Part shown: one piece after another, positions 8,638-17,675 of the stretch
Layout: each line of letters starts with the position of its first letter
Position numbering within the stretch: position 1 is the first letter of the stretch
The notes under the pieces: model-generated
Databases searched by the model: none
What the model saw: only the letters and a program-made list of their open reading frames with translations
Told to the model about the DNA's origin: nothing
DNA from: Mageeibacillus indolicus UPII9-5
GTDB taxonomy: Bacteria > Bacillota > Clostridia > Saccharofermentanales > Fastidiosipilaceae
Assembly (NCBI RefSeq): GCF_000025225.2
Contig: NC_013895.2
Location: 1,240,001 to 1,304,000, forward strand
Length of the DNA stretch: 64,000 nucleotides
Direction of reading: 5' to 3'
Program-made: the position numbers and the translations under genes

Positions 8638-10164
8638 TTATTTCGCTAAATGGATCTCGGACAGGTCAACCTGATAGTAGCTGCCGTCCAATAAGTATCC
8701 ATCGTATTTTTTGTTGTGTATAATTACACGAGTCGTAGCATAGAGTGGGGCAGCCAAGTAATTGTCGTATTGCGTCTTCCATATTTTTTGAAGAGCTACT
8801 TTTGCCTCATCTCGATTTTTAGCTTTATAAAATTCATCTGCGTAATCCAGCATCTTTTTGTCCACTAATCCTCCTAGACCCATTCCTTGATATTCTTTGC
8901 TCAACCCCATGGATGGCAAGGAAGCGGCTACCGGTTCGTACCACGGCCAGCTGATCGTGACATCATACTCTAACTTTTTCTGACGCTCAAAGGCTTGGGT
9001 TGGTTCCAGGATAATCAGATTGCATTCAAATCCCAGCTTTTCCAATTCTGCTTTAATGTACTGACCGACTTCGGGTTGTTCATCTTCTGCCCGGACAACG
9101 AAGTCCAATTTGATTGGTTTACCATCCTTTGTGATCTTCCCGTTCACCCGCTTGTAGCCCCCTTTTGCTAGAAATTCATTTGACTTTTCGGGATCATAGC
9201 CAATGCCTTCTACAAAATGCTCGGGTGCATCCCAATAGGCTCCACCAATATAGTGTTCTGCAACCTGAGGAATACCGAAAAGGATATTTTTTGCTAACGG
9301 TTCCCGATTAATTCCATAGCAAATCACCGCACGCAAATTCACGTCCTCAAGAACGCCTTTTTGCCAATTCAACCCAAGAGAATTAGCACTGGTAAATTGC
9401 TCCGCAGGCTCTACAATCATGCTGACGGAATCATTTTTCTCTAAGTCACGCAGAAGATTGAAAGAGAAAGCATTGTATCCATCTGTCAGACCCACGACAT
9501 CAACCTGGTCATTAGTGACCGCCATAACTCTGGCGGCTCCATCTGCGATAGGAACCCAATCCACTTCTGTAATTTTAGGTTTCTTTTCTTTGTTCCAATA
9601 GTTTTCGTTTCTCTTTAATTTAGTTGTTTGATTCTCAACGTATTCTTCCAGACGATACGGTCCTGTGCCATTAAAGGAAGCGATTTTATAATCTTCGGAC
9701 ATATTGTCAATCGGCATTACGGGGATTGTGGCAAGCTCCTCAGGGAAAAGCGGGTAACTCTGCTTAAAAGATACCGTTAATGTAAGATCATCGTTCACAT
9801 CAACCTTTTCAAGGTAGTTTGCATATCCACAGTAATAGAGCGCCCCCAAGCTTTCGATGTTCCAACGGACGATATCGGCATTCAGTGCTGTTCCATCATG
9901 GAATTTGACATCTTTTGTGACATTGAGTTTAAACTTTTTCTGTTGCTCATCAGCCTCCCACGACACTAAGTATGGAATCGGCTTCAAGTCTTTATCCAAA
10001 CGAGTAAGAGGATCGAATACAAGTGTTCTTGCACTCCCACTACTCTTGAAGTCTTTCATTCCGCCAATGCGTAGCAACAAGTTTTGCTCTTTTTGAGCTC
10101 CACAAGCCGTCAGCAAAATGCTCAAACACAAGAGTAGGACAGTAAATATGGGCGTTCTTTTCAT
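8638..10164 (-). CDS. Nickel/peptide-family solute-binding lipoprotein (SBP_bac_5)
   Basis: I choose ATG 10164 (508 residues) because an AAAGGAG site lies 10 nt upstream and it gives a perfect lipoprotein signal: M-K-R-T-P, a hydrophobic stretch, then the lipobox L-L-T-A-C. The rest is a family 5 extracellular binding protein, with F-D-P-L-T, V-K-F-H-D-G-T and N-G-T-G-P-Y-R features. Family 5 members bind peptides, nickel-histidine, heme or metallophores such as staphylopine. The gene leads the operon, and the iron-box-like palindrome upstream favours a metal-related ligand, but no ligand-specific residues can be judged by eye. Confidence 0.88.
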   Translation of the reverse strand: MKRTPIFTVLLLCLSILLTACGAQKEQNLLLRIGGMKDFKSSGSARTLVFDPLTRLDKDLKPIPYLVSWEADEQQKKFKLNVTKDVKFHDGTALNADIVRWNIESLGALYYCGYANYLEKVDVNDDLTLTVSFKQSYPLFPEELATIPVMPIDNMSEDYKIASFNGTGPYRLEEYVENQTTKLKRNENYWNKEKKPKITEVDWVPIADGAARVMAVTNDQVDVVGLTDGYNAFSFNLLRDLEKNDSVSMIVEPAEQFTSANSLGLNWQKGVLEDVNLRAVICYGINREPLAKNILFGIPQVAEHYIGGAYWDAPEHFVEGIGYDPEKSNEFLAKGGYKRVNGKITKDGKPIKLDFVVRAEDEQPEVGQYIKAELEKLGFECNLIILEPTQAFERQKKLEYDVTISWPWYEPVAASLPSMGLSKEYQGMGLGGLVDKKMLDYADEFYKAKNRDEAKVALQKIWKTQYDNYLAAPLYATTRVIIHNKKYDGYLLDGSYYQVDLSEIHLAK

Positions 10165-10315
10165 AGAATGAAAACTCCTTTCTGTATCACACGCATAAAG
10201 TTTTTCTTTCAAAAAGGGAAGGATATACCCTAGGTACATTTCGATTCAGTTCATAGATGCCTTTCATGCAGAAAAAGAAATTTCTGCTTTATAGACTGCT
10301 AGTTTAGAATCGATT

Positions 10316-10337
10316 ATCCTATAGTTAGTCCTAACTA
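10316..10337 (-). promoter_or_regulatory. Iron-box-like operator upstream of the uptake operon
   Basis: A perfect inverted repeat, TAGTTAGgaCTAACTA on the minus strand (10322-10337), lies about 158 bp before the binding-protein start. It closely resembles the DtxR/IdeR consensus core TTAGGTTAGGCTAACC. A GATAAT element just downstream (10313-10318) is a possible -10, so a bound repressor would cover the promoter. No regulator of this family is encoded in the window. Confidence 0.6.
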
Positions 10338-10392
10338 ACTTCTTTAATTCTACACCCATCTCCCGAATAAGTAAAGATGGGCACGGAGAAAT

Positions 10393-10557
10393 GACCGCGT
10401 CAATTTATTGTAGTTTTTGGGAACCCAAGAGCCAATATAAAATCAATACTTGTAACCACCGGCTGTTATAGATTGACGAATCTATACAACGAATCCCGCT
10501 TACTCCTTTGAAAAACGGCGGTAGCAAGATTTTTTCCGTTTAAAGCTATACACAGCA
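10393..10557. repeat. Right copy of ~165-bp direct repeat flanking the transporter cassette
   Basis: This is the partner of 1445-1608, in the same orientation and 8948 bp away. Differences are scattered, and this copy has one extra base after TTGTAACC. It sits upstream of the operon promoter, so the two copies bracket promoter and genes as a unit. Confidence 0.9.
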
Positions 10558-10685
10558 AGCATCTCGTCCATCTCTTTTATTCTTTGCTTAGCAAAATCTA
10601 GCATAAATTCGCAGAAATATACTTGCCCTTTTGATAAAAATTCAGCTAATCCTGAATACAAGTCTAATGTTGACAATTTTTCCAA
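10500..10685 (-). pseudogene. 61-residue ORF of unknown function, 3' end inside the direct repeat
   Basis: A minus-strand frame starting M-E-K-L-S-T-L-D and ending in the same tail as the remnant at 1554-1715. I recognise no domain. The repeat-derived C-terminus argues for a remnant. A possible plus-strand promoter (TTGACA at 10670, TATAAT at 10695, long 19-bp spacer) lies at its 5' edge, but no gene follows it. I see nothing else between 10690 and 10937. Confidence 0.25.
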
Positions 10686-10937
10686 AAATTCGTGTATAAT
10701 AGCATTTTGAGAAGTAAGTTTCCATACTAGGCTTTATTCGTCCGTTAGTTTGCAAAATAGTTCGAGCTAAAACTGTTGACGCTTAGACATTCGCTTTTTG
10801 CTGAAATACCAGCTTGCAACGCAGCTTACTGCTACAAATAATAGCTTCCGCGCCTGAGCAGCCACTTAAAACGCAATTAATAGCACACGACAGCCGGCCA
10901 CTTAAAGCAGTCGACTTTTTACATATCAAAAATAGAT

Positions 10938-13133
10938 TTATTCGCCTAAGGACTTGGCAATCGTGCTCCATACCAAGCGTTCATCTTCCAGACCCCAAAA
11001 CCGGTATATTTGCATTTTGCCGAGAGCAATTTCCAGATTTACGCCATTAATATGCTGACAGTAATCGAGATATTCCAGTGCAGTGGTAAACTCACCGCTT
11101 TCCATATAGAGAGTGGCCTTAAACATTAAGTAATCATAGCGATCATCAGCAAACTGTAGGACGTAATCAAGAACGCGTTGAGCCAATTCGCTCTGACCCT
11201 TTGCCTGCCAATACAAAGCTATCGTGTAGTATAGAGGTGCAAAATATTTGTCTTGCCGCCAAGCGGTTATAATAGCTTCCCCGGCAATATCAAACAAATC
11301 GAGGTGCAAGGCCGCCACGGCTAATTGATCAAGTTCTTCAGCCGTCAATTTATTTCCGGCCAAGGCCTGTTTAAAAGAAAGTAAGGCCTGCTTATGACTC
11401 AAATAAGGCATAGAAGCATGCAAAAAGCACCGAGTCAACAATAGGTTGGTATCCTCGGGTTCAAACTTTAACCCTTCACGTACTACCCGCAAAGCTTCTT
11501 CCTTATAGCCCATCTCCGACAAAGCTCGCGCCCGATCACGGCAAAACACAGCCTGCGGGCCATAAACATTGGTTAAATACCGATAAATTGGGAGAGCTTT
11601 GCCGGGACGCTTCAGGGCTACATAAGTCTGAGCAAGTGCCAAATTATAATCGATTTCGCAATATCCACTTTCATGCACTTCGTCTGCTACCTCATACAGA
11701 CAATTAAGAGCCTCATCATATTTTTCCATTGCTATCAGAGCGTAAGCCGACCCAATACTAAGTTTGACCAAATGGCCATAAATAGCCATTCCCTGCCGTA
11801 GCACCGCCAATGAATCGGCAAATTCGCCTAAATTGTACCAGGCGTAGCCAGCATCATAATACGTCTTAACTTCCGCCTTACCGGTCTGCAATTCATTTTC
11901 GCAATATTTCAGGCAAAGTTCCCATTGATTAAGTTCTATAGTTGCCTGCCGCACAAGTCCGTAAATACGAGAACTCCAGTATTTTTCCGGGACCGATGTT
12001 ACCAAATCCAGCAAATCTTGCCATGCAGCATTATTATTCAAAGTTTCCGCGACTGCGAACAAAATATTTTCGCCGGTAGCTTCCTGCCAAATCCATGGAC
12101 AGACTGTTTGTAAATGTCGCAGTAACAAATGCAAATCGGTAATTGTATAATGAGAAAAAAAGCTCAGTTCATATTGTATTTGGTGCAGGCAAACAACTTT
12201 TTTTTGCAAGTCAGTCAGGATTTCTGACTCATACAAAATTTCATAACCTTTATCAATGAATGCCTTGCCGATCGGATTGATAATGCTCGTAAAGCAAGCC
12301 ATCTCAGTCAAAGCTATTTGCATGTAAAACTTGGTTAAATTGACATCTACGGCCGCTAAAAACTTTTGTCGCGACCAAGTTGTGGCGAGAACAGCCAATT
12401 TTGGCAAATTCAACCCCGGAGCCATGGCGTGTAACCGCACTATATCGGCGTCAGTTATCTTGCGATCTTCTTCGCTTATCTCGGTCATGCCATTAGTTTT
12501 CTCCGCTCGTATGCAATTGGCAGCCTCGGCCTCCCCTGCAACGGCAGCCTTCTTTGTCTGCGCCGGGAAACTCTCTAAAGCAATGTCGGTCAAGATCCCA
12601 ACGCAAGCGGCGAAAAACTCAGCTGAAGCAGCAAGTAACTTATTTATATATTCATCAGTAACTACAGCATCAATTTTGCGGGCTTCATCTCGCGACTTAA
12701 TGATATTGATTTTTTCAGTCGTCACATCGGCACCTAGCGGCCTTCCATCTTTCGCTGCGCCTGTAGACAACAAATTTGCCTCAGGTACGGACGCAGGGGT
12801 AGATGTGGGATCAGCGCATTGCAGAAAAACTTGGGTAAACTCAAACCACGACTTTATCAACCGGTTTAAATATTTGGTGTGCTTTTTAGGTGGCGGTAAG
12901 CATATTGCTAAAGAAAGCAATCTCGTGCGCGCAGCTTCATCTAAGCAAGGTTCAAGTGCATTGGCAAACTCAAATGAATTTTGATTAAACACCGCCGCAC
13001 AGCGTAAAATAGCGGCAAAGTCTTCCATGCCCTTGCTTTTGAATGAAGGAACTTCATAATAATCGTCACAAAAAGGTAACAGAAAAACTGTCATCGGTTC
13101 GGAAATCAATTTTTGGAAATCATTCCACAGCAT
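10938..13133 (-). CDS. Large tetratricopeptide-repeat protein
   Basis: I set the start at ATG 13133 (731 residues), preceded by a strong AAGGAGGTAGCT site; an in-frame codon 48 bp upstream has none. The C-terminal half (about residues 380-720) is built of TPR-like helix pairs, for example Y-D-A-G-Y-A-W-Y-N-L-G-E-F, Y-N-L-A-L-A-Q-T-Y-V-A-L and L-L-L-T-R-C-F-L-H-A-S. The N-terminal half has no motif I recognise and contains an Ala/Thr-rich linker (about 120-230). There is no signal peptide or membrane helix, so it is probably a cytoplasmic scaffold. Function unknown. Confidence 0.75.
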   Translation of the reverse strand: MLWNDFQKLISEPMTVFLLPFCDDYYEVPSFKSKGMEDFAAILRCAAVFNQNSFEFANALEPCLDEAARTRLLSLAICLPPPKKHTKYLNRLIKSWFEFTQVFLQCADPTSTPASVPEANLLSTGAAKDGRPLGADVTTEKINIIKSRDEARKIDAVVTDEYINKLLAASAEFFAACVGILTDIALESFPAQTKKAAVAGEAEAANCIRAEKTNGMTEISEEDRKITDADIVRLHAMAPGLNLPKLAVLATTWSRQKFLAAVDVNLTKFYMQIALTEMACFTSIINPIGKAFIDKGYEILYESEILTDLQKKVVCLHQIQYELSFFSHYTITDLHLLLRHLQTVCPWIWQEATGENILFAVAETLNNNAAWQDLLDLVTSVPEKYWSSRIYGLVRQATIELNQWELCLKYCENELQTGKAEVKTYYDAGYAWYNLGEFADSLAVLRQGMAIYGHLVKLSIGSAYALIAMEKYDEALNCLYEVADEVHESGYCEIDYNLALAQTYVALKRPGKALPIYRYLTNVYGPQAVFCRDRARALSEMGYKEEALRVVREGLKFEPEDTNLLLTRCFLHASMPYLSHKQALLSFKQALAGNKLTAEELDQLAVAALHLDLFDIAGEAIITAWRQDKYFAPLYYTIALYWQAKGQSELAQRVLDYVLQFADDRYDYLMFKATLYMESGEFTTALEYLDYCQHINGVNLEIALGKMQIYRFWGLEDERLVWSTIAKSLGE

Positions 13134-13350
13134 AGCTACCTCCTTGTATAAATCTAGAAATATGCTATTGTATTTTATCACAAATAGTTATCAGCGTTCG
13201 GCGTTTTCTGTAAATAACGGATGAATTATAATTTTATCATTATGTAGTATTTTTTTAACATTCAACGGAAATCAAGGCTCCCGCATAGAGCTCCAAGTGT
13301 GCTAAAATTAGTTATATTCCTTCTTGTAAATATTAGTATGAGGAGTCAGC

Positions 13351-14280
13351 ATGAAAAAAAACAATCACCTGAATGGAACAAATGATAACTCAAACAATCC
13401 GCAAAATTTCGGCACACCAAACCAGCCACCTTATAATACGCCTTACCAACAACCCTTTCAGCAACCGCAGGCCTGGCAACAAGCCGCTTATCCGCCGAGA
13501 CAAAATTTCATTGCCGCCGATCAACGCGTAAGCCTTGAGCGAGACCATCACAAACCGTCAAAATCAAAGCGGCGTTGGCAATTTAAATGGTATGACGCCA
13601 TAATTTTGTTGGTGGCTCTGATTATGTTTTCTTCCGCTGCTTATTACTTTATTTCTTCCCGTGCGACGCGCGAAAAGCAGAAAAAAATATCCTCCGAGCT
13701 TTATGATTTGGTTCCAGTCGAGCAACAAGTAGATCCGAATAACCGCCAAGGCATCTATGTCGATCCTGATGCTAACAAAGTTGCCGGCGAACAATGGGAA
13801 GTTTTTTCCAACAATGGAGAATCCTACCCCCAAGGTAAAAAAGTCCTAATTCAGCCGATAGGTCGTTTGCAAATCAGCAGCATAGACTTAAGTTTACCAA
13901 TTCTCAGCAAAGCCGGTTTGATTGAGTTACGTTACGGAATCGGGCATCACCAGACCTCAGCTCCACTTTACGGTGATAGCGGTTTATCTGTTCTATTCGG
14001 ACACCACATGATTGAGAAAGGACATTACTTTAATCGTCTTGACGAAGTCGAAATAGGCGCAGAAGTAAAGGTTCTCGGCAACAATAAGGAGTACACGTAT
14101 AAAGTCGATAAGCGCTTAATAGTACAGCCACAAGAAATAGTTCCCCTAATAAAAGAGAAAACAGCTGATAAATATCTACTGATGATCACCTGCGTCAATC
14201 CGCCGTCATTTGATCAACGCCTGTTGGTATACGCTAAACTTACCGACGTTAAAGATTTGACATCTCCCAAAAGCAATTGA
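13351..14280 (+). CDS. Sortase family transpeptidase
   Basis: A 309-residue protein with a Gln/Pro/Asn-rich cytoplasmic N-terminus (1-75), a basic patch, one transmembrane helix (about 83-103) and an extracytoplasmic sortase domain. The catalytic His is in F-G-H-H-M (218/219), Cys281 in M-I-T-C-V-N and Arg290 in F-D-Q-R-L-L-V-Y. Sortases cleave an LPXTG-like signal and attach the protein to peptidoglycan or pilins. The C-terminal membrane tail of pilin-type class C enzymes is absent, so another class is likelier. No sortase substrate is encoded nearby. The ATG has a GAGGAG site 8 nt upstream. Confidence 0.88.
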   Translation: MKKNNHLNGTNDNSNNPQNFGTPNQPPYNTPYQQPFQQPQAWQQAAYPPRQNFIAADQRVSLERDHHKPSKSKRRWQFKWYDAIILLVALIMFSSAAYYFISSRATREKQKKISSELYDLVPVEQQVDPNNRQGIYVDPDANKVAGEQWEVFSNNGESYPQGKKVLIQPIGRLQISSIDLSLPILSKAGLIELRYGIGHHQTSAPLYGDSGLSVLFGHHMIEKGHYFNRLDEVEIGAEVKVLGNNKEYTYKVDKRLIVQPQEIVPLIKEKTADKYLLMITCVNPPSFDQRLLVYAKLTDVKDLTSPKSN

Positions 14281-14298
14281 AACCGGTGCAACAAAGAT

Positions 14299-14329
14299 TT
14301 AAGCTGGCAGTTTTATTCCGCCAGCTTAA
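14299..14329 (+). terminator. Hairpin after the sortase gene
   Basis: A perfect 10-bp stem (TTAAGCTGGC / GCCAGCTTAA, 11-nt loop) starts 19 bp after the sortase stop. The T-run is weak, so it is a terminator-like hairpin between convergent genes. Confidence 0.6.
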
Positions 14330-14393
14330 GTCCCCAATTTAACGGGCAAATCTATAATGTATACTAGTACATATTTTTAATTTATGGATTCTC

Positions 14394-15071
14394 CTATGGA
14401 ATTTCCTTTAGTTCTCCATTTTCGATCAAAAAATTTCGTTTAGCTAAATATTTAAAATCCATGTCATGACTTACTACTACAACAGTCTTGCCTGCATTAT
14501 TAAGTTTAACCAATGTGTTCATCACAATTTGCTTATTTTCATTATCCAGAGACCCTGTAGGCTCATCTGCTAGCAAGATGTCAAACGGTTTAACCATGTT
14601 TCTGGCCAGAGCAACCCGTTGAGCTTCACCACCGGAAAGTTCATATATCTTAGACCTAAGTTTGTCCAGCACCCCCATTTCATCCAACGGCTGCTTAACC
14701 AAGTCAATTAATTTCTCTTTATTTTTTTCCGGATTATATTTTAACGCCAAGAGCATATTTTCAACTACCGTCATTTTTTCTACCAAGGCAAAATTTTGGA
14801 ACAAATAGGCTATGTTCATCCGCCGCAACAATTCACAGGCTTTAGCTTTTTTAATCGGGTCAACCTGACCAAAACATTCAATTCTACCTGAATTGTAAGT
14901 GTCAAGCAGTCCCATAATGCTTAGTAAAGTACTCTTGCCACTGCCACTTTTGCCGAATATGCATATGAGATCGCCCTCATATATGTTTAAATTAACTTTA
15001 TTCAATACTAAATGCGAGCCATATTTTTTACTAACGTTCTGCAAACAATATTGTAAATGTTTCTCTTCCAT
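14394..15071 (-). CDS. ABC transporter ATPase of a lactococcin 972-type immunity/export system
   Basis: A 225-residue single ABC ATPase with Walker A G-K-S-G-S-G-K-S-T, signature L-S-G-G-E-A-Q-R, Walker B I-L-L-A-D-E-P-T-G-S-L-D and the H-loop S-H-D-M. This is the MacB/LolD/BceA group. It directly abuts the large membrane protein gene (the stop and start codons touch) and is third in an operon after a lactococcin 972-family peptide, which is the conserved order of that system. It probably supplies energy to the DUF1430-type membrane protein for immunity or export. Confidence 0.88.
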   Translation of the reverse strand: MEEKHLQYCLQNVSKKYGSHLVLNKVNLNIYEGDLICIFGKSGSGKSTLLSIMGLLDTYNSGRIECFGQVDPIKKAKACELLRRMNIAYLFQNFALVEKMTVVENMLLALKYNPEKNKEKLIDLVKQPLDEMGVLDKLRSKIYELSGGEAQRVALARNMVKPFDILLADEPTGSLDNENKQIVMNTLVKLNNAGKTVVVVSHDMDFKYLAKRNFLIENGELKEIP

Positions 15072-17246
15072 TTAATTCCCCCCCTTCAGACTAAGCACAA
15101 TACTTTTTTCCTGTCTTTTCAGCTGCATAATTTCATAAAACGAACCGATAACTGTTCCGCCTACTGCCAGCAAGAAGCCGATGCAATATTTACTGAAATC
15201 CCATCCGCCGCGCGGTTCAAAGAAAAATGATCTGACAATTGGAATGGAATTACCAAAACGCAGCAACCAAATTAGGCCACTTACCCCGGCTAAATAAATC
15301 ATGGCATTTTTCCACAACTTTTTTCCGTGGACATCACAGAAACTGTATCCTAATAAACGTGAGGCCTCTATTCTTTGCCCATCATTGTAGTAGTAGGTAT
15401 CTTGATCGATCTTAATCTCCAGCAAGAATATTAATATTGAGATTACCAAACCCAGCATATTAAGGATCGCCTCCTTCTTAAAACGGCCTATAAGCTCGGC
15501 AACGCGATCATATACGCCATTGATATAGAGGATATATTGTCCAGCCCCCGTATTGCGAATCGTCTCTTTAATCGAGGTAAAGTTTGATCTGTCGGGAACG
15601 AATGGATGAAATTGCCCGTTAGATAGTGTTGCAATCTTCAACATATTAAATCTAAGTTCTTCTCCATTGACTAAGATGAAGCTATAATTAGAAAAAATTT
15701 GTCCATCTAACTTTTTCTCCGCATCAAAACCGAATGTAGTTTGATCAGCTTTAAGCCGAACATATCTATCATTAAGCTTTTGCGACGTAGCTTTAGCCTT
15801 GAAATAATGCAGCTTTTTAATATATGATTTATCTTTATCAGTTATTTTTATGTTTTCCGGCACAAAAATTATCCACTCATTAGGCTCAGTTTGATACTCT
15901 TTTAGTGAACGGCCTTCCGAATCAACTAAATTGTTTATATTTAGATAATTTTTATTTATATAGGCATATCGTCCGTAAAAAGCACCTTGATTATTGTTTT
16001 TTTCATCCGGAAATTTTTCGTACTCGGCCTCGGCATTTGGCGCACTGAACATAATCGCCCCTTGCTTATCTAAAGTATCCCATAGTCTGTTTAATTTTGG
16101 CGTGACTACAAGTTCAAACTTTCTGTATTCTTTTTCATAAGTCCAAGGCCATGTACAAGCTAGGTCAACATAATTTTTTGCTTGCTCCCAAGTATTTAGC
16201 TGCGGTCTTAATTCAAGATATTGATTTATTCCTAATACACTGATTACAAATAGATATAGCACTATAATTAAAGTAATTAACTTAACAAGGACTGAGCTCT
16301 TGCCATAGCTATTTCTGTAGCCTTTGAGCCAAGCAATTATGGCTATACGTTTGCTGACCAGAGTTAACAAAAAATACTCTAGGCTAAACAACATAACACA
16401 AGTAATTAAAAACAAGCAATAAATTACTTTGGTTGCATAAAAGAATGGCAGCAGAGCATTTGGCTTAATTAACCATAACATTGCCACCGTCACCACGCTT
16501 AGGCTGAGAAAAAACGGCAAACGTAATAACTGCCAAGTTTTTTGGCAAATATAAGTGGCTTGCTTATATCCCAAAAGTTTAGTTATGACAATTTCTTTCG
16601 CTATTTGGCTATTGTAGACAAAAAGGCTGAAAAGTATAAATACGCTCAAATTAAGAATAAGGCTAAGAAAGAAGTCAACTTCAAATGCAGACAAGTAACT
16701 GCCAATATTTGGATTCGATTCTATTACGGCTTGTATCGAAAGTCCGTTTTTGCCATTTAATTCTTCAACAAATGTTTTTATGTTTTTAGGTTCACCTTTA
16801 ACATGGTAATCAGCACTGATTGAATCGGCGTCCAATTCCTCTAAAGGTAAAAGCTGTATTTTTTTTGCCGTAAGAATATTAAGTTGGTCGGCTTTGTAAA
16901 ACTTATTATTGCCATGTTTGTTTTCTATAATTCTAGTACTTTTAAAAGATTCTTTAAACCATTCCGTATCATGCAAAAAAAGATAAAAGTTTATTTTTTG
17001 GCCATTTTCCTCTTTAGAATCCCCTGTAGCAGTTGTTATTGTAGACAAGCTTAATTTATCTTTTGCAGCCGAATTAAGTATAAAAACTTTTTTTACAGCC
17101 ATATTTTCTGGTTTTGTAGCAATATTTACGACTGCATCAAATTTAGCGGCAAAAGTACGCAGAATAGAGCTTTCATCCCAGTAAAATTTTCCAACGCTTA
17201 TAAGTACCAACAGAAAAAATATTAGCAGACCAATTGTTTTTTTCAT
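15072..17246 (-). CDS. Bacteriocin-associated multi-pass membrane protein (DUF1430 type)
   Basis: I start at ATG 17246 (M-K-K-T-I-G-L-L, 724 residues), where a GGGGTTGG site lies upstream; an in-frame GTG 27 bp earlier falls in a hairpin. The layout is one N-terminal membrane segment, an extracytoplasmic domain (about 30-195), a cluster of helices (about 200-345), a second extracytoplasmic domain (about 355-590) and three C-terminal helices. This is the layout of the ~700-residue membrane partner of lactococcin 972-family ABC systems. It is expected to give self-immunity and/or export together with the ATPase downstream. Confidence 0.82.
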   Translation of the reverse strand: MKKTIGLLIFFLLVLISVGKFYWDESSILRTFAAKFDAVVNIATKPENMAVKKVFILNSAAKDKLSLSTITTATGDSKEENGQKINFYLFLHDTEWFKESFKSTRIIENKHGNNKFYKADQLNILTAKKIQLLPLEELDADSISADYHVKGEPKNIKTFVEELNGKNGLSIQAVIESNPNIGSYLSAFEVDFFLSLILNLSVFILFSLFVYNSQIAKEIVITKLLGYKQATYICQKTWQLLRLPFFLSLSVVTVAMLWLIKPNALLPFFYATKVIYCLFLITCVMLFSLEYFLLTLVSKRIAIIAWLKGYRNSYGKSSVLVKLITLIIVLYLFVISVLGINQYLELRPQLNTWEQAKNYVDLACTWPWTYEKEYRKFELVVTPKLNRLWDTLDKQGAIMFSAPNAEAEYEKFPDEKNNNQGAFYGRYAYINKNYLNINNLVDSEGRSLKEYQTEPNEWIIFVPENIKITDKDKSYIKKLHYFKAKATSQKLNDRYVRLKADQTTFGFDAEKKLDGQIFSNYSFILVNGEELRFNMLKIATLSNGQFHPFVPDRSNFTSIKETIRNTGAGQYILYINGVYDRVAELIGRFKKEAILNMLGLVISILIFLLEIKIDQDTYYYNDGQRIEASRLLGYSFCDVHGKKLWKNAMIYLAGVSGLIWLLRFGNSIPIVRSFFFEPRGGWDFSKYCIGFLLAVGGTVIGSFYEIMQLKRQEKSIVLSLKGGN

Positions 17247-17265
17247 AATACCAACCCCAACAATT

Positions 17266-17300
17266 GGCATCACTGACTAAAATGAATAGTCAGTAATGCC
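17266..17300 (-). promoter_or_regulatory. Intergenic hairpin between bacteriocin gene and its transporter genes
   Basis: An inverted repeat, GGCAT-x-ACTGACT paired with AGTCAGT-x-ATGCC (12 of 13 pairs, 9-nt loop), fills the gap between the peptide gene stop and the membrane-protein start. It has no T-run, so it is more likely an mRNA stability or partial-termination element that lets the peptide be made in excess. Confidence 0.5.
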
Positions 17301-17313
17301 TATATGTTATAGT

Positions 17314-17559
17314 CTAATTGTCATATACGTCAGCCCATGCTTTGTTGCCGTATGTTGCTTTTTCCCACGAAGCAAGTGCAGTTTCGCCCGGTGTTACCCA
17401 GCCGGAAGTAGATACTTTATTCCCGGCTCCTTGTACTGTTGTCTTATGCACCTTCTTTCCATGATAGTATTTAGACCATACATGTTTTGAATTTACACCA
17501 TGGCGCCAACTTCCACCTAAAAAATCTTTCCAATCACTATCGTATTTATCAAAACTCAT
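17314..17559 (-). CDS. Lactococcin 972-family bacteriocin-like peptide
   Basis: An 81-residue protein whose core matches the family: G-G-S-W-R-H-G, then S-K-Y-Y-H-G-K-K-V-H-K-T-T-V, and a C-terminal T-A-L-A-S-W-E-K-A-T-Y-G-N with aromatic residues. In lactococcin 972 the mature peptide begins E-G-T-W-Q-H-G, after a Sec signal peptide. Here the N-terminus is M-S-F-D-K-Y-D-S-D-W-K-D-F-L, hydrophilic and with no signal peptide. Just upstream, ATG 17582 starts an M-N-K-L-K-L-L reading frame that stops at TAA and overlaps this ATG as TAATG, like the start of a lost signal peptide. No clear ribosome site is visible for either start. It is either leaderless or a decayed structural gene. Confidence 0.8.
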   Translation of the reverse strand: MSFDKYDSDWKDFLGGSWRHGVNSKHVWSKYYHGKKVHKTTVQGAGNKVSTSGWVTPGETALASWEKATYGNKAWADVYDN

Positions 17560-17604
17560 TATAATAATTTTAGTTTATTCATATTTTGATATTCTATGCG
17601 ACAT

Positions 17605-17634
17605 AGTATAACGCGAAGTCACTAAAAAAGTCAA
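17605..17634 (-). promoter_or_regulatory. Sigma-A promoter of the lactococcin 972-type operon
   Basis: On the minus strand TTGACT (17629-17634) and TATACT (17605-17610) are separated by 18 bp. This gives a transcript start near 17598, about 40 nt before the peptide start codon. Confidence 0.65.
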
Positions 17635-17675
17635 CACTAATTTCGATAATTAAATATTGAATATGGATTATAAAT

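Noticed and set aside
13564-13833. 89-codon minus-strand frame in the sortase gene
   Set aside because: Shadow of the sortase frame with no own signals.
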